Below, piece by piece: positions 13,456-15,474 of a stretch of 15,474 nt of DNA. Source of the stretch: Chloroflexota bacterium (GTDB lineage: Bacteria > Chloroflexota > Dehalococcoidia > UBA2979). The DNA lies in assembly GCA_947446155.1 (NCBI GenBank), contig CANFFZ010000047.1, positions 1 through 15,474 of the forward strand, read 5' to 3'. A program made the position numbers and the translations under genes. Below the pieces are notes generated by a model. That model searched no databases and was not told the DNA's origin. It saw nothing but the letters and a program-made list of their open reading frames with translations. The stretch's first letter is position 1, and each line of letters opens with the position of its first letter.

Positions 13456-15414
13456 ATGACAGTGATCGATGACGTCAAATCTCGCCTCGACATCGTCGAG
13501 GTCGTCTCCGGATATGTCCCCGAGCTGAAAAAGGCGGGGCGTACCTGGAAGGCGCGGTGCCCGTTCCACAGTGAGCGGACGCCGTCGTTCGCCGTGGATC
13601 CGGAGCGCCAGACCTGGCACTGCTTCGGCTCCTGCTCCACCGGCGGCGACGTCATCGAGTTCGTCCGCAAGGTCGAGAACCTCGACTTCCGCGAAGCCCT
13701 CCAGCGCCTCGCCGAGCGCGCGGGCGTCGAGTTGCGCCAGCAGTCCCCGCGTGAGCGCGAGGAGCGAGAGCAGCACGAGCGCCTGCTCGCCGCCAACGAG
13801 GCGGCTGCCGTCTTCTGGCAGGCCGCCCTGGCCGGCGCCGAAGGCGGAGACGCCCGTGCCTACGCCGAGCGTCGAGGGCTGGACGACGCCACCGTGCGTG
13901 CGTGGCAACTTGGCTTCGCCCCGGACGGTTGGCGCAGCCTCACGGACCACCTCGTCGCCCGCGGCTTCAGCGAGGAGGACCTGATCGAGGCCGGCCTGGC
14001 GATCAAGGGTGATCGAGGTGTCTACGACCGCTTCCGCTACCGCCTGATGTTCCCCACGCGGGACGGCCGTCGCCGCCTGATCGGCTTCGGTGCCCGCGCG
14101 ATGAAGCCCGGCGATGAGCCGAAGTACCTGAATACCCCCCAGACCCCGCTCTTCGACAAGAGCGGCAACCTCTACGGCCTGGACCGGGCCGGCGACGCGA
14201 TCCGCCGCCTGGACCGCGCGGTGGTGGTCGAGGGTTACATGGACGTGATCGCCTGCCACCAGTACGGCTTCGAGCATGTCGTCGCCTCCAACGGCACCTC
14301 GATCACGGAGAAGCAGATGGCGCTGCTCAAGCGCTATAGCCACAACGTGATCCTGGGCCTAGACGCGGACGCCGCCGGCTCCGCCGCCGCACTGCGCGGG
14401 ATCGAGGTCGCCACGGGTGTCTCGGAACACACCGCCGTGCCCGTCGTCGACTGGCGTGGCCTCGTCTCCTACCAGGACGTGCTGGAGGCCGACATCCGCG
14501 TCGTGACGCTCCCGGCTGGTGATGACCCGGACTCGATGGTCCGCCGCGACCCCGAGGCGTTCCGTGCCCGCCTCGATGCCGCCCTCCCGGTCGCCGACCA
14601 CCTGTTCCGCGCCATCGAGGCGGGCACGGACGTGAACGATCCCCGCTCGCGCTCGAAGGCGCTGCAAGCCCTCGCACCCACGGTCTCCGCGATCGCTGAC
14701 CCCGTCGTGCGGTCGCACTACGTCGCGCGCATGGCGCGCCTCGGACAGGTGGACGAGCGCACCGTGCTCGCGCTCCTTGCCGCTGGCGCTTCGCAGGGCA
14801 CGCAGGGCGCCTACGGCCGTCCCATCACCCCTCGTCCGGTGGCGACGCCGCGCGAGGTCCAGCAGGCGAAGAAGGCCGCCCCCACCGTCCTCGATGGCGA
14901 AGGACAGCTGCTGTGCCTGCTGCTCGCCCGCCCGGAAGCGCGCGCCGCGGGCCTCGAACTCGCCCCCGAGGTGTTCGAGGACTCTGTGAACCGCGCGCTG
15001 TGGGAGGCCTGGGTCGCGGACGCCCACCTCGGTGAGCGCGTCACCGACCTCGATGACCTCGTGCGCACAAAGTACGAGGAACTGGCGGCGGTGCCGCTGC
15101 GCGACTTCGAGGCCCGTCACGTCCCCGCAATGGTGGACGACATGGCGAAGACGATTCGGTTGCGCCGCCAGAAGTCGCGCACCAGATTTGCGGCGGAACA
15201 ACGCACCGCCGAATTCGTTGAAGCACGTAGAGGGGGTGCGGCGGTGCTCGATGCCGCCCGCGCCGCCCACGGTGGGGTAGCACCCGAGGGCCTCGCCGAA
15301 GAGTCGGCCGCCCTCGCGGGAGAGTTTGTGGCGACGGTCGACCGCATGCAGGAGATCGTCCGAGATGAGCGTCGAACAAGCGTCGGCGACTCCGACCGGG
15401 AAGAGGTGGAGTAG
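13456..15414 (+). CDS. dnaG: DNA primase
   Basis: DnaG makes the RNA primers for chromosome replication, working with the replicative helicase. It has 652 residues, within the family range. The N-terminal CHC2 zinc-binding domain shows CPFHSERTPSF (Cys35, His38) and HCFGSCSTGGD (Cys56, Cys60); the last two ligands are spaced CxxxC where most DnaG proteins have CxxC. The polymerase core includes RFRYRLMFPTRDGRRRLIGF, FGARAM and PKYLNTPQTPLFDKS. The TOPRIM site has VVVEGYMDV (Glu259) and LGLDADAAGS (Asp303, Asp305). Just after it, about residues 319-345 (around VPVVDWRGLVSYQDVLEADI) look like an insertion before the VVTLPAGDDPDSMV strand. The C-terminal helical region is the expected helicase-binding part. 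The next gene starts immediately after the stop codon, the usual dnaG-rpoD linkage. Confidence 0.97.
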   Translation: MTVIDDVKSRLDIVEVVSGYVPELKKAGRTWKARCPFHSERTPSFAVDPERQTWHCFGSCSTGGDVIEFVRKVENLDFREALQRLAERAGVELRQQSPREREEREQHERLLAANEAAAVFWQAALAGAEGGDARAYAERRGLDDATVRAWQLGFAPDGWRSLTDHLVARGFSEEDLIEAGLAIKGDRGVYDRFRYRLMFPTRDGRRRLIGFGARAMKPGDEPKYLNTPQTPLFDKSGNLYGLDRAGDAIRRLDRAVVVEGYMDVIACHQYGFEHVVASNGTSITEKQMALLKRYSHNVILGLDADAAGSAAALRGIEVATGVSEHTAVPVVDWRGLVSYQDVLEADIRVVTLPAGDDPDSMVRRDPEAFRARLDAALPVADHLFRAIEAGTDVNDPRSRSKALQALAPTVSAIADPVVRSHYVARMARLGQVDERTVLALLAAGASQGTQGAYGRPITPRPVATPREVQQAKKAAPTVLDGEGQLLCLLLARPEARAAGLELAPEVFEDSVNRALWEAWVADAHLGERVTDLDDLVRTKYEELAAVPLRDFEARHVPAMVDDMAKTIRLRRQKSRTRFAAEQRTAEFVEARRGGAAVLDAARAAHGGVAPEGLAEESAALAGEFVATVDRMQEIVRDERRTSVGDSDREEVE

Positions 15415-15474
15415 ATGACACAGGCATTTGAAGAGACCACGCTGGCGGACGCCGGACTGGACGCGCTCCTGAAC
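15415..15474 (+). CDS. rpoD: start of next gene, probably the main sigma factor, truncated by the window
   Basis: ATG at 15415 directly follows the dnaG TAG with no gap, and GAGGTGG (15403-15409) provides the ribosome site 5 nt upstream. Only 20 codons are inside the window; they encode an acidic, helical N-terminus beginning MTQAFEETTL. No sigma-factor region is reached, so rpoD rests on position alone: dnaG followed by rpoD is one of the most conserved gene pairs in bacteria. Confidence 0.5.
   Translation, partial: MTQAFEETTLADAGLDALLN

Noticed and set aside
12460..14343. A long open frame (627 codons) on the minus strand opposite the second SH3/CARDB gene, the DinB-like gene and dnaG
   Set aside because: It is antisense to clearly real genes and crosses gene boundaries without a matching function. 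Its composition (Arg, Gly, Ala, His, Val rich) is what GC-rich codons give when read backwards.
1..15474. Mobile elements, defence systems, toxin-antitoxin pairs, CRISPR or integrated phage
   Set aside because: No transposase, integrase, terminal inverted repeats, regularly spaced repeats or known defence domains were seen. The ArsR-type gene pair is not a toxin-antitoxin by any visible motif.

Overview
The window is a GC-rich stretch of bacterial chromosome made almost entirely of housekeeping genes. Codon use is uniform throughout, and I see no transposase, phage gene, CRISPR array, tRNA or rRNA. Gene content and order fit a Chloroflexota bacterium, possibly of the Dehalococcoidia type: pyruvate phosphate dikinase next to dGTPase, then dnaG directly followed by the start of what is probably rpoD, plus a separate rluB-cmk-plsC cluster. 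This placement rests on remembered gene order and was not confirmed by a search.

Left part (1-5337, plus strand). The 3' end of a PurN-like formyltransferase is followed by a small unknown protein, a 23S rRNA pseudouridine synthase (rluB type), cytidylate kinase (cmk), a PlsC-type acyltransferase and glucosamine-fructose-6-phosphate aminotransferase (glmS). The glmS gene has its own short leader, in which a hairpin covers the ribosome binding site. It ends in a strong hairpin terminator.

Middle (5338-9955). A zinc-ribbon/membrane/coiled-coil protein comes first. Next is an ArsR-type regulator whose promoter, operator and start codon are superimposed, then a small membrane protein translationally coupled to it. 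A 16-bp perfect hairpin separates these from pyruvate phosphate dikinase (ppdK), which converges from the minus strand. A 234-bp intergenic region then carries the divergent starts of ppdK and dgt.

Right part (9956-15474, plus strand). This holds dGTPase (dgt), two related membrane-anchored proteins with SH3-like and CARDB-like domains that overlap by 4 nt, a DinB-like protein, DNA primase (dnaG), and the first 20 codons of the next gene, probably rpoD. dgt (dNTP control), dnaG (replication priming) and rpoD (main sigma factor) form a macromolecular-synthesis neighbourhood, interrupted here by the cell-surface pair.

I found no convincing new multi-gene system. The points most worth checking are regulatory or gene-start details: the glmS leader hairpin, the self-overlapping ArsR promoter with a likely leaderless mRNA, an apparent AUC start codon for the first SH3/CARDB gene, and the unusual zinc-ligand spacing in DnaG.
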